64,000 bases of DNA from NCBI GenBank assembly GCA_020152595.1, contig JAIGNY010003040.1, positions 294,001 to 358,000 of the forward strand. Reading direction: 5' to 3'. Within the stretch, counting starts at the first letter, position 1; each line of letters opens with the position of its first letter. Under the pieces are notes generated by a model. That model saw only the letters and a program-made list of their open reading frames with translations. It was not told the origin of the DNA and ran no database searches. The stretch is from Chiridota heheva. Lineage: Eukaryota; Echinodermata; Holothuroidea; Apodida; Chiridotidae. A program made the position numbers and the translations under genes. Below, piece after piece: positions 12,701 to 23,639 of the stretch.

Positions 12701-15700
12701 GTAAATCTGATTGCTGTTGCCCAGAACACTCAGCAAACTGAATTTTGTTTATCCCATTTGCTAAAAACTCTAAAGATCCAAAGAAGTGCCATAAATGAAT
12801 CAAAGCTCGTGAACATCTAAATGTCAATGCATTGGTAATGCACGATTGCTGATTTGAGGTTTGTAAGTCTTGCGTTTTCCAGTTAAAATGTTACATATTC
12901 ATATTCATTATAAATGCTTTCTTCAGTTGATTTATATGCAGTATTTTTGCTGATTTTCAATCAATGTTTTTCCAAACATTCAATTGGAATTACTTGTCCA
13001 CATACTATTGAAAGTTTTTTATCTTTCAGAATTCCAATGGTTTTATTGCCAAAGTTTACGATATATCATACCACGTGAGTCCGGCCCTTGCGTGGGGCTT
13101 CATGGGTACAGACGAGGACCTGAATGATCTCATGGGGTTCTTTAAGGTACAGTATTACTGTTAATACATCAGGGCCATAAGAAAACAGGTGGGGGGGAGG
13201 GAGGGGGGGGGGACTTGTCCCTCCCGCTCTTTCGTGCAGAATTGAAAAGAAAAATACAGAATGTTTTTGGTTCCGATACGATAGCATCAGGAAGCTATGC
13301 GGTCATGATGGCGTGTGTATGTGTGTGTGTTTGTGACGGCCAGCTTGTAAACACGATATCTCAACAAAGATACACTGGATTCATGTCGTATGTAGTACAC
13401 AGATAGCCCATGGTCTGTTGATGTGCCCTATTGTTCTTGAAGGTGATGTCATACATTTTAATGAGTAGCCGGGGCGTAATGTAAAAATCTTGAAATGTTC
13501 ATATTTTAACAACCACATGTTTGTTTTGTTTCATATTTGTTGTAATTATGATCTTAGCTGGTGTGTACATGTTTGTGATGTAAAAATGTTGGATTTCAAT
13601 ATATGCATAGTGGGCAGGGCTTAATATGATTTTGCTGAAAAAAGCTTGTAAACACGGTATCTCAAGAACGGTAAACTGGATTCATGTCATATTTGGTACA
13701 CAGATAGCCCATGTCTGTAGATGTGCCCTATTGCTTTTGGTGGTAATATCATGCATATTAATGAGTAGGCGGGGCTTAAAGTAAATTTTTTGAAAAAGTG
13801 GTAAATGAGCAACTATGTCTGTTTTGCATCATATTGGGCATGATTATTTTGCACATTTAAATTTGCACAATTAAAAATCTTTTACTTTGATTTGGTGAAT
13901 TTAGAGCTAGGCCTACTTGATGTAGGCTTAGGCCCTATTAACAATAGAGGCTGAAATCTGAATTAGGTCAACACCCGTTTTACAAGCTGTTAAATGGACC
14001 CAGAAATACACAGACCAAAAAGCATTGATTGTTATTTTCAACCACACATAAATGCAAAGTTTCCCTGATGAGTCAAATAAATTGTGCAAAATAGAACTTG
14101 ACGATTTAAGAGGCCTATTACTTTCCAACCCCAAGTCCCTATTGGCAAATGGAACAAGTCGGGGAGATCATATTTCAAACCCCCTGAAATATGATCTCCC
14201 CGTCTCCACTAAGTCTCACTCTTCTGGACTCTTTTATTTACACCAATGCTTGATTAACCACAGTGAATGTGATCAAAATAAATTGCTTGCTATACAAAGC
14301 TACATGGCCCTTTTTGTGAAGTGTGGTTTGTAGATCTTATTTTCTGGGCCAAGCAAACCATTCGACTCACTAATACATTTCTCCATTTAGTGCCTGGTTT
14401 ACTTCAAGAGAAAGAATAAAAAGTACTTAAGTAGGATGGTGGTTCTAGATAAATTGTGGTTTCTGTGCTGAGGGGTTTCTGGACAAGTTTTTAGTAGGCC
14501 TTGTGGATCATCATGAAAAATGATTGCGAAACAAATGAAAGAAAATGTTTCGGAGTTGCTGAGATTTCAACGTGGTTTGTTAGTAAGCATTAGTGCAGAC
14601 CTGCCAACTAGTACGATTTTTTCGTATTTGATACGGGAAAATGTTGAGAATACGATTGTACGTTTTTTGGCACCAGAATACGATTTACTTTTTCCTTATT
14701 TTTTTTTTTTTCCTCATACTTTTTACGCTCGGTTGGCGTTCATGTCCTTTTGAAGGATTGATTTTGCCGACTTAACCGATTCAGATTCAGATTCGTACAA
14801 TAAGAGAAACTGAAAGTACAGTGGTAATTCTTTTTCAGCCACAGTAAACCTTTGTTTTGTACATTTTGTTTGAAGAGTACAGTTTTTTTAATCAAAAATA
14901 CAACTTTTGTACTTCTAGAATACAGTTTGGTGATCCTAAAGGTTGGCAGGTCTGTTAGCGCCATTTTGCCAAGAGGGTTGCATGAAATACAGTGCAGTTG
15001 GGAATGACACTGGGGTGGGATATTTTTTATACAGTATGTTAGCTGCAAGCTAGTGGCGCACTTTTGAATCTTGTACGGCACGGCGATATGTGTTGAAAAC
15101 ATATCAAACTGCTTGCAATCTGCATCATTTTAAAGTGCTTTAAAACCATGGATCATTTTTTTTGACAACTTTTTTCAGTCTTACTGGTAATTTGAAGACT
15201 TAATATAGCCCCCTTCTCAAGTTTTGTGACATTCCTTACTTATCATTAAGGCTGGAAATCGTGATGGTTACATTGTGTTTATTGTAGGGATGGAACCAAT
15301 TCCACAAAAAATTTCTGGAATTTTCGGCGTGTGATCGCATTTTCGGCGTGTTATCGCATTTTCGGCGATCGTGTACATGATAAACGATCAAAAAAAAATG
15401 GATTGTTTTTTTATTTACTGAATTAAACGAAAATGCACATCACTAATAAATGAGTAAGTAGATGGGGCTTACTGACAAATTAAAATAGGATAAATGAGCA
15501 ACCGTTTTTGTATCTCACTTGCTATGATAATGGTGTTAATTATTGTGCAAATTGCTATTGTTGTCAACATTTTGTTTGATCTGCATGGTGGGTGTAGTTT
15601 GTGAATAAATATCCTGGAACAGATATTTCATGATATGCAATGACATGACAGTAAATACATATTTTGCAAATCAATTAAGCTAATGAAAAAGAAGCATCAG

Positions 15701-16663
15701 AACCACAAAACCTATTGGTCCTGGTTAAAAACAATGTACCCTACTTTCTGGAGGGACAGTATGGCCACATGTCCCGTCACTTTTTGAAGGACAATTATGG
15801 CCCTGGAATACATTCCGATCTTCAAGTGCAATTTTCGTTTGTAGAAGCAATCCCTCTGTTAAATTTTTCTAATGCTTTTACAAAATCCATCAAGCTTTAT
15901 GATTTTACAGCATGTTTATCTATTTCAGATTTGTTACGCAAATTTTTATTGAAAAGAAAAAGTTATGAATGGCAGAATTTTCCTTCCAACCTCAAGAATT
16001 TGATGGAATGGTCCTAAATTTTTTAGTAACATCTTAAAAACAATTTTTGAGAGATTTTGAGAACTGGAAGAAAATCTTTCCCTAAGTACAAACATATATA
16101 GAGTCGATGAATGATGTTTATTGTTGTAAATATTTCTGAATTTTAACAAGGCAAAACTTATACAGTATATTGTAATCAAAGCATTAAAGCTCTATAGTAC
16201 AGTCATGTGATATGTTTATAAATGTGCATAAGATTAAAACTAATTATTGCAGCTACATAACATGTTTACTGTGCACCCTTTTGTAAGAATTAGACTTGAA
16301 CATTATTTACTTTTAACTAAAGGTTTTCAGTGTATTTTCAAATGTCTAAAAATACCTATAGATTAACAGACATTCAAAAAATGCAATTTCTGATTTTTAT
16401 TGACTAGAATTTGGGAATTATTTTTGGGAGAATTGAAAAAAGTTCAGTTTCTTTGCACCGGGTATTGAAAACTAACTTTTATCAGCCATAAGTTGAAAAC
16501 TGTGTGCCTTTATTTTTCTGCTCAGGAGCAAGTGATGAACTTCACTCGAGCGATGTTTTCATTGAAGGAATGCAGATACAGCACCGTCCCCGAGCTTGCT
16601 GACGACATCTTTGGTCTTGCCAGACATTACAGCGAAGTTTTGAATCAAAGACTATCCTCATGA
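558..16663 (+). CDS. MIGA: Mitoguardin (MIGA/FAM73 family), C-terminal six exons, 5' part outside the window
   Basis: Coding exons join 558-717, 2465-2563, 4602-4736, 7406-7459, 13030-13146 and 16526-16663, with every internal junction at phase 0 and GT-AG borders. They give about 233 residues and a TGA stop at 16661-16663. The reading runs through the family-typical blocks REDYLAKVHCIRQAL, FYDIVMDFLLMDAFDDLEDP, NRWLSQGVKET, FIAKVYDISYHVSPALAWGF and YSTVPELADDIFGLA, which line up in order with vertebrate MIGA1/MIGA2. Known family biology: mitochondrial outer-membrane proteins that promote mitochondrial fusion, work with mitochondrial phospholipase D, contact VAP at the ER, and have a C-terminal lipid-binding domain. 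The visible exons are that C-terminal domain. The N-terminal membrane anchor and FFAT-like region must lie upstream. The single set of exons suggests one pre-duplication gene, so no paralogue number is given. Confidence 0.93.
889..1464. mobile_element. Palindromic MITE, family B
   Basis: Starts TTAAAGGAGACACAAAGTCT and ends with the inverted counterpart (AGACTTTATGTCTCCTTTAA), with terminal similarity over about 45-50 bases. No coding capacity. The same ends and interior, including the 'AAGGGTCA' segment and a 'GCCATTTT' segment, recur at 17365-17811 and, split by an insertion, at 48031-49530. Confidence 0.75.
2465..2563 (+). CDS. MIGA: MIGA exon 2 of the visible set
   Basis: Exactly 33 codons, ATEDFFVNFNTMMQYVKEPS to ELRGRQ, between a TTTCCAG acceptor and a GTAAGT donor. 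It corresponds to the family's 'FLE.YEEM..Y...P..W' block. A dispersed repeat begins only about 11 bases past the donor. Confidence 0.92.
2575..2981 (+). repeat. Dispersed ~410-bp repeat, copy 1
   Basis: Strongly similar along its length to 35982-36404 in the same orientation. Both begin near ATGAAATAACCATCCT and end near AATTCTTAATG. There is no terminal inverted repeat and no coding frame. The class is unknown, possibly a non-autonomous element or an old segmental copy. Confidence 0.75.
4602..4736 (+). CDS. MIGA: MIGA exon 3 of the visible set
   Basis: Exactly 45 codons between a CATCCAG acceptor and a GTAAGC donor. This is the most conserved block: MSFYDIVMDFLLMDAFDDLE, then PPPSVLTIIQNRWLS. 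It is clearly richer in GC and CpG than its flanks, as expected for a constrained exon in an AT-rich intron. Confidence 0.95.
4834..5361. mobile_element. Palindromic MITE, family A
   Basis: Terminal inverted repeats of about 80 bases begin TTAAAGGAATATTCCCATGG. The interior is AT-rich and non-coding. Related full copies are at 41649-42220 and 43947-44504. Partial copies are at 5413-5812 and 12279-12440. Confidence 0.8.
5413..5812. mobile_element. Degenerate MITE family A copy
   Basis: The left end reads TTAAAGGAATATTCC. The interior carries the family's 'GGAATAAGATAT' segment and the right end fades into TATATACCTTTTTA. It lies about 50 bases downstream of the 4834-5361 copy. Confidence 0.5.
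6886..7050. repeat. 15-bp minisatellite, 11 copies
   Basis: Exactly eleven 15-bp units: six of GTTCCCAGGACTTTT followed by five carrying CACGA in place of CAGGA (the last has GAGTTTT). Because 15 is divisible by three, several frames stay open and encode pentapeptide repeats such as SWEQK on the minus strand. This is not evidence of a gene. Confidence 0.95.
7406..7459 (+). CDS. MIGA: MIGA micro-exon 4 of the visible set
   Basis: Eighteen codons, GLSAAVWSVLAAKKRMLK, matching the family segment 'ACWSVLKAKRR'. Acceptor ATCAG, donor GTAAGG. Antisense LINE reverse-transcriptase sequence starts within a few bases of the donor. Confidence 0.92.
7462..7800 (-). pseudogene. LINE reverse transcriptase core fragment
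   Basis: The open stretch at 7795-7601 gives QLSQFLDDIAIWSTYKYYNN, where FLDD is the catalytic motif of non-LTR reverse transcriptases, then IEKWSNDWKIRLNPAK. Past a short break it continues as VTYQGTPIPQVREVTYLGL, the family's block downstream of the active site. The enzyme would copy element RNA at a nicked target. This copy is broken and cannot be functional. Confidence 0.85.
9176..9844 (-). pseudogene. LINE endonuclease domain fragments
   Basis: The minus strand at 9844-9644 reads LNANSMFNKQMEIRDYLFTQ, then DIEIACFNETRHTNKRQPP, the N-terminal block of the exonuclease-endonuclease-phosphatase domain. At 9478-9176 it reads HIIILGDLNAKHIDLG (the GDLNA catalytic block), then SDHLPL (the SDH block). 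A frame change and stops separate the two pieces. Confidence 0.82.
9870..10163. repeat. Local tandem duplications inside the LINE
   Basis: Four imperfect copies of a block around GTTGTTACTTCATTGGTTTA and GTGACGCGTG lie between the ORF1 and endonuclease regions. One copy also carries a second version of the 'GGCGTTCAGATGCATTATCT' segment (9829-9848 and 9959-9978). This looks like replication slippage. Confidence 0.75.
10498..10981 (-). pseudogene. LINE ORF1 (gag-like) fragment with zinc knuckles
   Basis: The minus strand reads CHKCQRFGHFASTCKHRTTC, then LKCAGHHHLKKC, a pair of CCHC knuckles, followed by a basic stretch (KSRKTRTEKQ). This is the nucleic-acid-binding ORF1 product of Jockey-type elements. 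A stop interrupts it near 10705. Confidence 0.8.
11288..11570 (+). mobile_element. tRNA-headed SINE with LINE-type tail
   Basis: The head carries an A-box-like TGGTGTAGCGG (11291-11301) and a B-box-like GGCTTCAAGCC about 40 bases on, as in a tRNA-derived Pol III promoter. From about 11360 it continues with CCAGTGTACTACAACTGGTT, then a segment that matches, inverted, the 3' untranslated part of the LINE at 61430-61690. A short inverted repeat around TATTCAG/CTGAATA follows. Confidence 0.7.
12279..12440 (+). mobile_element. Partial MITE family A (one end)
   Basis: Begins TAGGAATATTCCAGTGATTA and carries the family's 'GATATCATATTCTGTTTAGA' segment. No opposite end is seen. Confidence 0.5.
13030..13146 (+). 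CDS. MIGA: MIGA exon 5 of the visible set
   Basis: Thirty-nine codons, NSNGFIAKVYDISYHVSPAL to LMGFFK, with CTTTCAG acceptor and GTACAG donor. It matches the 'DGFI..FY..SEHVSP.LA.GFLG' block. The internal GTGAGT within CACGTGAGT reads like a donor but lies in frame and is conserved coding. Confidence 0.93.
14160..14202. other. Perfect 18-bp stem hairpin
   Basis: The arm CGGGGAGATCATATTTCA (14160-14177) and its exact complement (14185-14202) are separated by a 7-base C-rich loop. No known element or gene is attached. Confidence 0.9.
14596..14954. mobile_element. Non-coding MITE with CAGACCTGCCAAC ends
   Basis: Begins CAGACCTGCCAAC and ends with the inverted GTTGGCAGGTCTG. Flanking bases (ATTAGTGC and GTTAGCGC) agree at 6 of 8 positions when the boundary is set one base in, suggestive of a decayed 8-bp hAT-type target duplication. 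The interior repeats 'ATACGATT' motifs. Confidence 0.65.
16526..16663 (+). CDS. MIGA: MIGA terminal exon
   Basis: Forty-five codons and a TGA stop. EQVMNFTRAMFSLKECRYST, then VPELADDIFGLARHYSEVLN, match the family's C-terminal 'IV.YLR.MF.L...RYTSV..LAEDIL.LSRR'. The protein ends NQRLSS, without the longer tail of vertebrate MIGA2. Confidence 0.92.
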   Translation, partial: EQVMNFTRAMFSLKECRYSTVPELADDIFGLARHYSEVLNQRLSS

Positions 16664-16800
16664 ATATTTCAAAGAGGGATGAAGAACGAATCAGCACCCT
16701 CTGGAACAGCACAGATAAGAATATGCCTATTAGAGTGGTAATGTACTGAAATAGATGGCAATCTGTTTGAATTGAAGGTTTTGGTGTGAAGATAATCAGC

Positions 16801-16806
16801 AATAAA
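16801..16806 (+). promoter_or_regulatory. Candidate polyadenylation signal for MIGA
   Basis: AATAAA lies 138 bases downstream of the MIGA stop codon. No transcript evidence is available. Confidence 0.4.
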
Positions 16807-17364
16807 TTCTTCCAGGTTTGAAAATTAGGAGAAGTTTCAAATCTAGGGAGTCTTGTTTTGATCAAAATGATAAACAAGGTATCGTATTCAGAAAGAAGAT
16901 CTCTTTCAAAGGTACAGTTCGATAGTCACCTATTTGAGTTTAATCATGACTCAATTGGGGATTTAAAGTAAAATAACTCATTCATAGTACCCAAATTAGG
17001 AAGCTGTCACTATTCTTTCCTGTGAGCAGTAGTTGGCATTATCGTTTTAAATGAAGGTAATGAGTAGGTTTGAGATTATGGTCAGTATGATTTGACTGGG
17101 GAATGTTATGCATTCAGGAGGCATTAATCATTAATGTACCAGGAGTTTTATTTATGCCATATGTGTTGAGGATTAAGATTAATTTTTTTAAAGACACCAA
17201 ATCATGGAGTAGTTTTGTCTTGGCTGAGAGGTTCAGGATCATGTTGCAATAAGTGGAAACCATTCCCTGCCAATGTTGTTTACAAAGTTGATGGGATCGT
17301 AAGTTTCATCTCTTAAAGATTTAAGATGATGTAATAAGTGAAACATCTGGCATATTAGGGTATT

Positions 17365-17811
17365 TTAAATGAGACAAAGTCTTATAGTCATTAGTTCATA
17401 TGATAGGATTAAAACTAACAAATCTTCAAATAGTTTCAAACCTCCGATGACGTAACTTATGTTTTGTAATTATCATAAACTTATACAAGGTGAGCAGCCA
17501 TTTTAATTTTCAGAAAATGATATTTCTCAAGTTTCTAGCTTATGAAAAATTATTTTCTTTATAAAAGGGTCAGGGACATTTTTGTGTACACAGGATGTAC
17601 CAAAATTTTGTATAAACTTATAAAAGAAATACATGAATTCCCTGCTATGTGAATGTCTTACGCAAGATTTTGATACAAAATTCAGAAAATGGCAGCCTTT
17701 ATTTGTGGGATATCTTGAGAAGGAGTAGGCTATGAAGTTGTTGCTGTTGGTCTAAATTTCAATCCTCTATTATATGAAATGATGTTTGTATCAGACTTTT
17801 GTCTCCTTTAA
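17365..17811. mobile_element. MITE family B, second copy
   Basis: The left end TTAAATGAGACAAAGTCTTA and the right end CAGACTTTTGTCTCCTTTAA are inverted relative to one another. The interior aligns with 889-1464, including AAGGGTCAGGGACATTTTTG. Confidence 0.7.
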
Positions 17812-17914
17812 GTCATACAGGGCTTTGTATACACTCAGAAAGATCTTGGTCATTATTTGATCAGGAATCATTAATCAACTTTGATGCTAATGTATTCAAC
17901 AATGGAGATCTCCA

Positions 17915-18030
17915 AATAATGCAATAGTGTTTGTTTGGCATGTGAAACATCCGGGTTCAATTCCCTGTGGGTCTTCATTCGCCAGTGCTTCACAACTGGT
18001 TTATTAAACTGCAGTGGACATGTCCAAAAT
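17915..18030 (+). mobile_element. SINE fragment
   Basis: A B-box-like GGGTTCAATTCCC (17953-17965) is followed by GCCAGTGCTTCACAACTGGT, the same tail seen in the SINE at 11288 and the LINE at 61430-61690. The A-box region is not recognisable. Confidence 0.55.
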
Positions 18031-21000
18031 ACCTAAACTGGACATCTTTTTTAACCTTAGCTGTAAAGTACCTGGCAATTTTCAGACTGGAAAATTAGTC
18101 CTAAGGATCAATGCAGGAACAATCCTTAGCCTTCAATGACTAGGTTTACATGGGATGCTTCCAGTCCTCAGTGGTAGAATAACACTTCCCAAAATAGTCC
18201 ACACTTTTAATAGCAGGAAACCTATTTCAAAACTATGCTCTCAATATGATATTATATGATATATGGAATTTATATGGCACATTTTCTAGTTTAAAGAACT
18301 ATTCAGATGCGCTCTACAACTAACACACTAGTTCTCCAGCTGCCTATAGGCACACATAAACTCAGTACGCTTCTCTTCTCCTGCTGTCGGGACTGACAGC
18401 TTAACGTTCCCCTCCGAAGGCCGGTGTGCACCAATCAACCATTGTCACTTTTCTCAACAGCTGAACGAGGAGTAGAAGTGGGAAAAAAAAAATCAGTTGA
18501 GCCTTTAGCTTGTTGCTCCTGTGACATGTTTGCAAGTGTGAAGGCAACTGTTCAATCAATATTAAGTTAAAAAAAGAATAAAGATTTTGAACTTTGTTGC
18601 ATAACCTTAAGCTGCTTGGAATTTTCTTCAAGACAACTGGCTGTTTAGCGTGTACACACTAAATGTTCGCAAATGCACTAAACGTTTACTAATTATCAAA
18701 TTGTGAGTAATTGTTTTTCAAAATCAAGTTGTGCCGTTCAAAATCAATATCATTCATGATTCAAATCACTCACACATTCGGATGGCAAAATTCCATTCAA
18801 TGACTTTACAAACTGTAAACCCGGTTAGCACAATCCTTTTTAAATGTAAGAATCACAAATGCGCAGTAATCACCTATGAATGGTGATATTTTGCACTTTG
18901 ATTTTGCTGAAATCTGAGTAACTTGTGAAATGCACTGTGGATGTGCAGCAGTAAACAGTAAAACTAAAATAGGCCATAATGTAAGGCTTTAAATCCCATG
19001 CAATCAAGACCCATTTTACAAGCTGTTACAGTGTAAATCAACCACAAAACACATGGTCAAAATACTTGAGTCATAACAATCAGTACATTTACATGTAAAT
19101 AGTACCTGAAGAGTTGAATACATTTTTGCAAGAAATAAAAAGTATTGCAAAATAAACGACCAAAAAGGTTTTAACAGAGCTGAAATTCTGCATGCTTTGC
19201 AAAGATGGCGGCCATTTTCTAGAGGACTGATATGAGCAGAGCTTCCGGGCTGGTGGCGTAGTTTTGAAACGTTTTATGGGAGGTGAGGTATCATAGTATG
19301 CAAGATTTTCACACTGAAAGCCCTAGCTAGTATGGCAAAAAAGTTACAAGATTTTGAGATTAAATGACATTGAAGGGTAGTTTTCTGATCTTTCTAAACT
19401 GAGTTTCCATCCACATTTTCCATAAAAATCATGATTTATACAATAGGAGTAAACTTTTCACGATTTGAAGAGCAAAAATCCAGCGTCTATTTGGACAATG
19501 GAGTCAATACTTTTGCCATACTGGTTGTGCAATTTTTTACTTAGCATCGTAAATTGGAGCAATTTTAGTGTACTTGAGAAAATTACGTTACTAAGCGCGT
19601 GTAAACGATACACATTCGCTTTTTGTGGTGTGTACACTTTCACTAAAATCCCTAAACGTTCACAGCTCTAATAAGGTTACTAATGGGTTAGTGAACCTTC
19701 CTGCATTATTGCACTAACTTGATCCTACAGAGTTGTATAATTCCTGTTTCACTGTCATTGTTTATATGACTAGTGTTATGTAAGGATATGTTTCTTCTGC
19801 TACAGCTATAAAACATCTTATCATACTCCATTTGGAGGATTGAAATAATTGTAGAAATCTTTTAAAGTAAGTTTACACAAAATGTGAAGGTAGTAACTTA
19901 CACTTCACAATGCACCATATGTCATAGAATTGCTTGACTTAGAAGACAGGTTCTCCGGAGTCAATTTCGTCACCTGTGAATGTCTATCTGTTATGGGGTA
20001 GTAGTTGAATTGGATAAGAGGCCTGCTTTTTTAATTCATATCCCTGTTCATTTCAAACCTTCCAGTTCCATAACATTGCTGTTTGCCGCTTTACTTTTCT
20101 GACATAACAAAAGCAAATGGAAAAATATCTCTTAAGTTAACTTAGAGGATCTAATCTAATTAAACAACTCCCACTGTAATGTAGTTAGCTACTGTTAATT
20201 TCTGAGTGTCATTGATGTGGGGCCCATTTGTTTTAGCCAGTGACCATTGATTTGAGTTATTTTTTCCTATTTAGGGTATCTGAAGTTGGAGAACAATAAC
20301 ACTGTAAGACACCTTTTCAATGTACCATAATTATGGTTTTTATTCAACTATAAACTATTCTGATTTTTTTTCTCTCAAATTTTTAAATGCTAAAAATACC
20401 AAATTTGCATAAATTAGCATAAAATAAGGAATATCTTAATTTTTGATATTTAGGATGTTTATAATGCTTTAAATGTTTTCATTTACGTGTTAAATGCAAA
20501 CAAAGGACCATCAATACCCATCAGTAAGCAAAGAGTCTAAAATCTCACCATTTCTAAATTTAAAACAGGTGTCCATGTTGAACTATAACTACTGGGCTTG
20601 GTAGTTCCATCATCAATTTCCTTTTCAATACACTGTTCAGCATATGTATTTGGGAGCTATTGTTTCAATCATATCTCGAGTAACAAAACAAACCTTTGGG
20701 TTATATCATTAACACTAGGCATATTCACATTCATCCTGTGAAATACAGTGTATAAGTGTAACACAGATTGATCTATTGTTTCTTTCCAATCTGATGCTGT
20801 ATCCACCGAAACATAGGCCAAAAAATTATTTTCCTGTATTTTGCCAACCAACATTTCTTCAACTGAATTATCAGAAATTTCTTCAGAATTAGACACTTCA
20901 CCTATATAATCAGGATTGCATCTGAATCATCCGAATAAAACAAACAGTCGTGCCGAACGAGTAATCATTTCACTTTGTGGACGTCGCCATTTTTAAATGT

Positions 21001-21750
21001 TTATAATTGTAAACAATTTTGTCATTTGTTTTTTCTTTTCTAATTTTGGACCTCATTATTTACCAGTAGGGGTAAAAATGTACTCTGTGTCTTCAACAAA
21101 AACATTACAATTTCTCCCCATCATACATCACACTTATGACATATCTGATGTTGCTTGGTAACTGTATCCATTCTTATCTGATGTTGTTTTTAAATAAATA
21201 CACAACAAAATCCATTGAAGTTTATTTTCTCCTCAACAAACTTGCTTCCTTTTTTAATACATGTTCCTTAAGTTGTGGTGTTTTTCTTTACACCCTAAAA
21301 TTTCTCCTTCAAACCATAGTAGTTCCCTGTGCTAACTCAAAAAGCATTCCGACTACATACAAAGATATAACCCTCTCAGCACAGCGCAGTAGAACAATAC
21401 AAGGAATTTTGAGCAATTCTAAATGTGAAGACAAGTTACATAATACATGCAGATAAACAAGATTCCTTAACCAGATCATGCATTTACATGTAAATAAGTC
21501 ATGGGCTAAATATAAACAAAAATAGCAAGTTCAATGACCCTTCAGAACAATGGGTAAACAAAATAAACCACATATATATATGTCCATGGTAACCAATGTG
21601 TTAACTGTATCTTCTTACTGTCTTTGTAGTTGTGACTTTGCACCTTTGTAATCATTGTCCTTTTGTTTATCAGCACAAATCATTATATGAATCTTGCAGC
21701 AGTTGTCCAATATTCATAGCATTAAATGGATCTGGATCCTACAAAGAAAA
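18031..21750. other. Intergenic stretch without recognised gene
   Basis: AT-rich DNA with only short open frames. No splice-bounded coding block, RNA gene or strong repeat was recognised on either strand. Reverse open frames such as the one at 20896-20669 resemble no family I know. Confidence 0.5.
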
Positions 21751-21759
21751 CTTTGTATA

Positions 21760-22262
21760 TAGTAGATCCCAGCTAGTCACATTCAAAGAATGGCCAATGT
21801 CCTTCACATTGTTGCATTATCATGAACAATAGTCAAAAGGTTTTCCTCAATTCCCCACTTTTTACAAGTTTTCTGACTTCACTTGCCAGATTGGCAACAG
21901 TATGCCGCGTATCATCTGCAGTCTCTGCACTAGCTGAAAGAGTGTCCATCATGATTCCAATCATTATCAAGATAATGGACAACAGTTGAAATGTAGGATT
22001 CAATGTTTGGGCTGGACCATCAATCCATCGTTAAAATAACACTTTCTGCATTAAATAATTTGCACTATACATCATTTTCCTTGACTTCATACAAATTATG
22101 CAACCTTGCAGTTGCAGTTTTCTGCACGTACAACATAAGTTTGCTTCAAGATAGTTTACGAGTTCAATAAATCCTTTGCCTTTGCACACACTTGCTGGTA
22201 AACAATCCAGGGCAACCATCTTTGCAATCGAGTTTGTGATTTTCTCACCCCTATCTGAATCG
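21760..22262 (-). pseudogene. hAT-superfamily transposase fragment
   Basis: Minus-strand reading in successive frames: KITNSIAKMVALDCLPASVC, GKGFIELVNYLEAN, then TMDGW.S.N.ESYISTVVHY, then KWGIEENLLTIVHDNAT and KDIGHSLNV. This is the order of the N-terminal half of hAT (ZBED-like) transposases: 'A.MI..D..P.S.VE..GF..L', then the 'DGWSS....Y..VT.HYI' block, then 'VTDNA.NM'. Stops and frameshifts break it. The C-terminal dimerisation region was not found. It cannot be active. It could be the remains of an autonomous partner for the hAT-type MITEs elsewhere in the window, but no ends are visible to link them. Confidence 0.78.
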
Positions 22263-23114
22263 CACTTTTGCTGGTTGAAAATAGTTATAGTTTAGGCTGT
22301 GATGTTTCTAGGTTATTGAGTACGGTTGGGTACTTGAACTTAAGGTGGTTAATCATACTACCGGCTGGAACGTTCACATAAACAACATTTTGCCATGTCA
22401 TTTTCAACGTCAAAACTTTTCCACACGACACTTGACTTACGCCCCATATTGAATGAAAGTTGTAAGATATAAATGTTAATCCACAAATATAATTCCAAAA
22501 TTGTACCAAGCAAAGAAAGTGTTAAGCTCGTCAGAGAGTAGTATAAGATGGCTAGAAACTGATAAAGGTAAAATGCAAGGCTGCAAGATTATTTGAAAAA
22601 GTACTTTCGTGGTGAAAGTCTGAATGCAAGTGACTGACAACGTAAAACGTACAACGTGAGCTCTCTCTACAAGAAGGATTACAATTGACGAAAGATCCTA
22701 AACTAGGATTACCATTCTTATATAAACGAAAGCAAAAAGATAAGAATTCAAATAAAATAGCAAGTTTAACCCTCTATAAACCAACCCAAGAGCAAATATA
22801 GTGAAAATTACTACCACTTGTCTTTTAACTTAAAACGTCATATAAAATGATTTCCACTAAAAAACAAATTTGACTTTTTGACCTTGTGACCTACTTTTCG
22901 GTTGTGTTGCACTGAAGCAACATTGGTAATCAGGGATGCCCCTTTTCCCGGCTATAGCTGGAATTCCGGCTTTTGCCAATCTTAAAAAAAAAATTCCGGC
23001 TCTGTGGTCGGAACTTTGAATGAGTTTTGACTCCCATGTTCCAACGCTTAATCTTCGTTTCGACTCAAGTAAAATTCGCGTTCCGATAATTTCCAGAAAA
23101 GTGCCCGTCTCCCA

Positions 23115-23271
23115 CAATGTTTTTTAATACACCTAGTTTCTGTATTGCAAGTCATAACTGAAAGCTACATGTAAAAAACATATTGTACCTCTCCAGCAAT
23201 GTTTTTTATTGCACCTAGTTTCTGTATTGCAAGTTACTACTGAAAGCTACGTGTAAAAAAAATATTGTACC
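23115..23271. repeat. Tandem duplication, two ~78-bp copies
   Basis: Two adjacent copies of a block that begins CAATGTTTTTTA and ends ATATTGTACC, with a few substitutions. Non-coding. Confidence 0.85.
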
Positions 23272-23639
23272 GTAATAAATGATCATAACATACATCTTTA
23301 ATTTGTTGCACTGGAATAACATTGGTAACACATATATGTAACAAAGATAAAAGAAAGCAAAGTAGAACATAAACTTGTTATATATAAATGTTCAGCACTT
23401 AGCGTAGCCAGTGGAGGTGTGGGTGGGGTGGGGTGGGTGGAGGAAGAGTATCCTCATAAATTTTGGGACCGAGGAAACTATTTATACACGAATAGTGATG
23501 TTTTAAAATGAAATGGGGACAATAAGTGGTCCCCCTCACTCCTAAAATGGTGACAATATTTTAGTTTTACCCCACCCCCACATACACACACTAATAAGGG
23601 TGCCTATGTGCCTTATGTTAAGTCAATATATCACTTCTT

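Larger units (their letters stand above)
13266..15712 (+). mobile_element. Dimeric-repeat element, copy 1 (interrupted)
   Basis: The left end is TTGGTTCCGATACGATAGCA, then GCGGTCATGATGGCGTGTG and a short (GT)n tract, followed by two internal repeat units (13345-13800). The right end ends at AAGCATCAGAACCACAAAAC (15693-15712). The same two ends, in the same order, flank 56761-58208 on the minus strand. Between 13850 and about 15430 the copy is interrupted by unrelated DNA, including the MITE at 14596-14954. No protein is encoded. The layout (end, microsatellite, tandem core) resembles pearl/HINE-type Helitron-like elements, but that class is only inferred. Confidence 0.55.

Noticed and set aside
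20669..20896. 75-residue acidic minus-strand frame
   Set aside because: No family resemblance or splice context. It might be a further piece of the hAT remnant, but nothing supports this directly.
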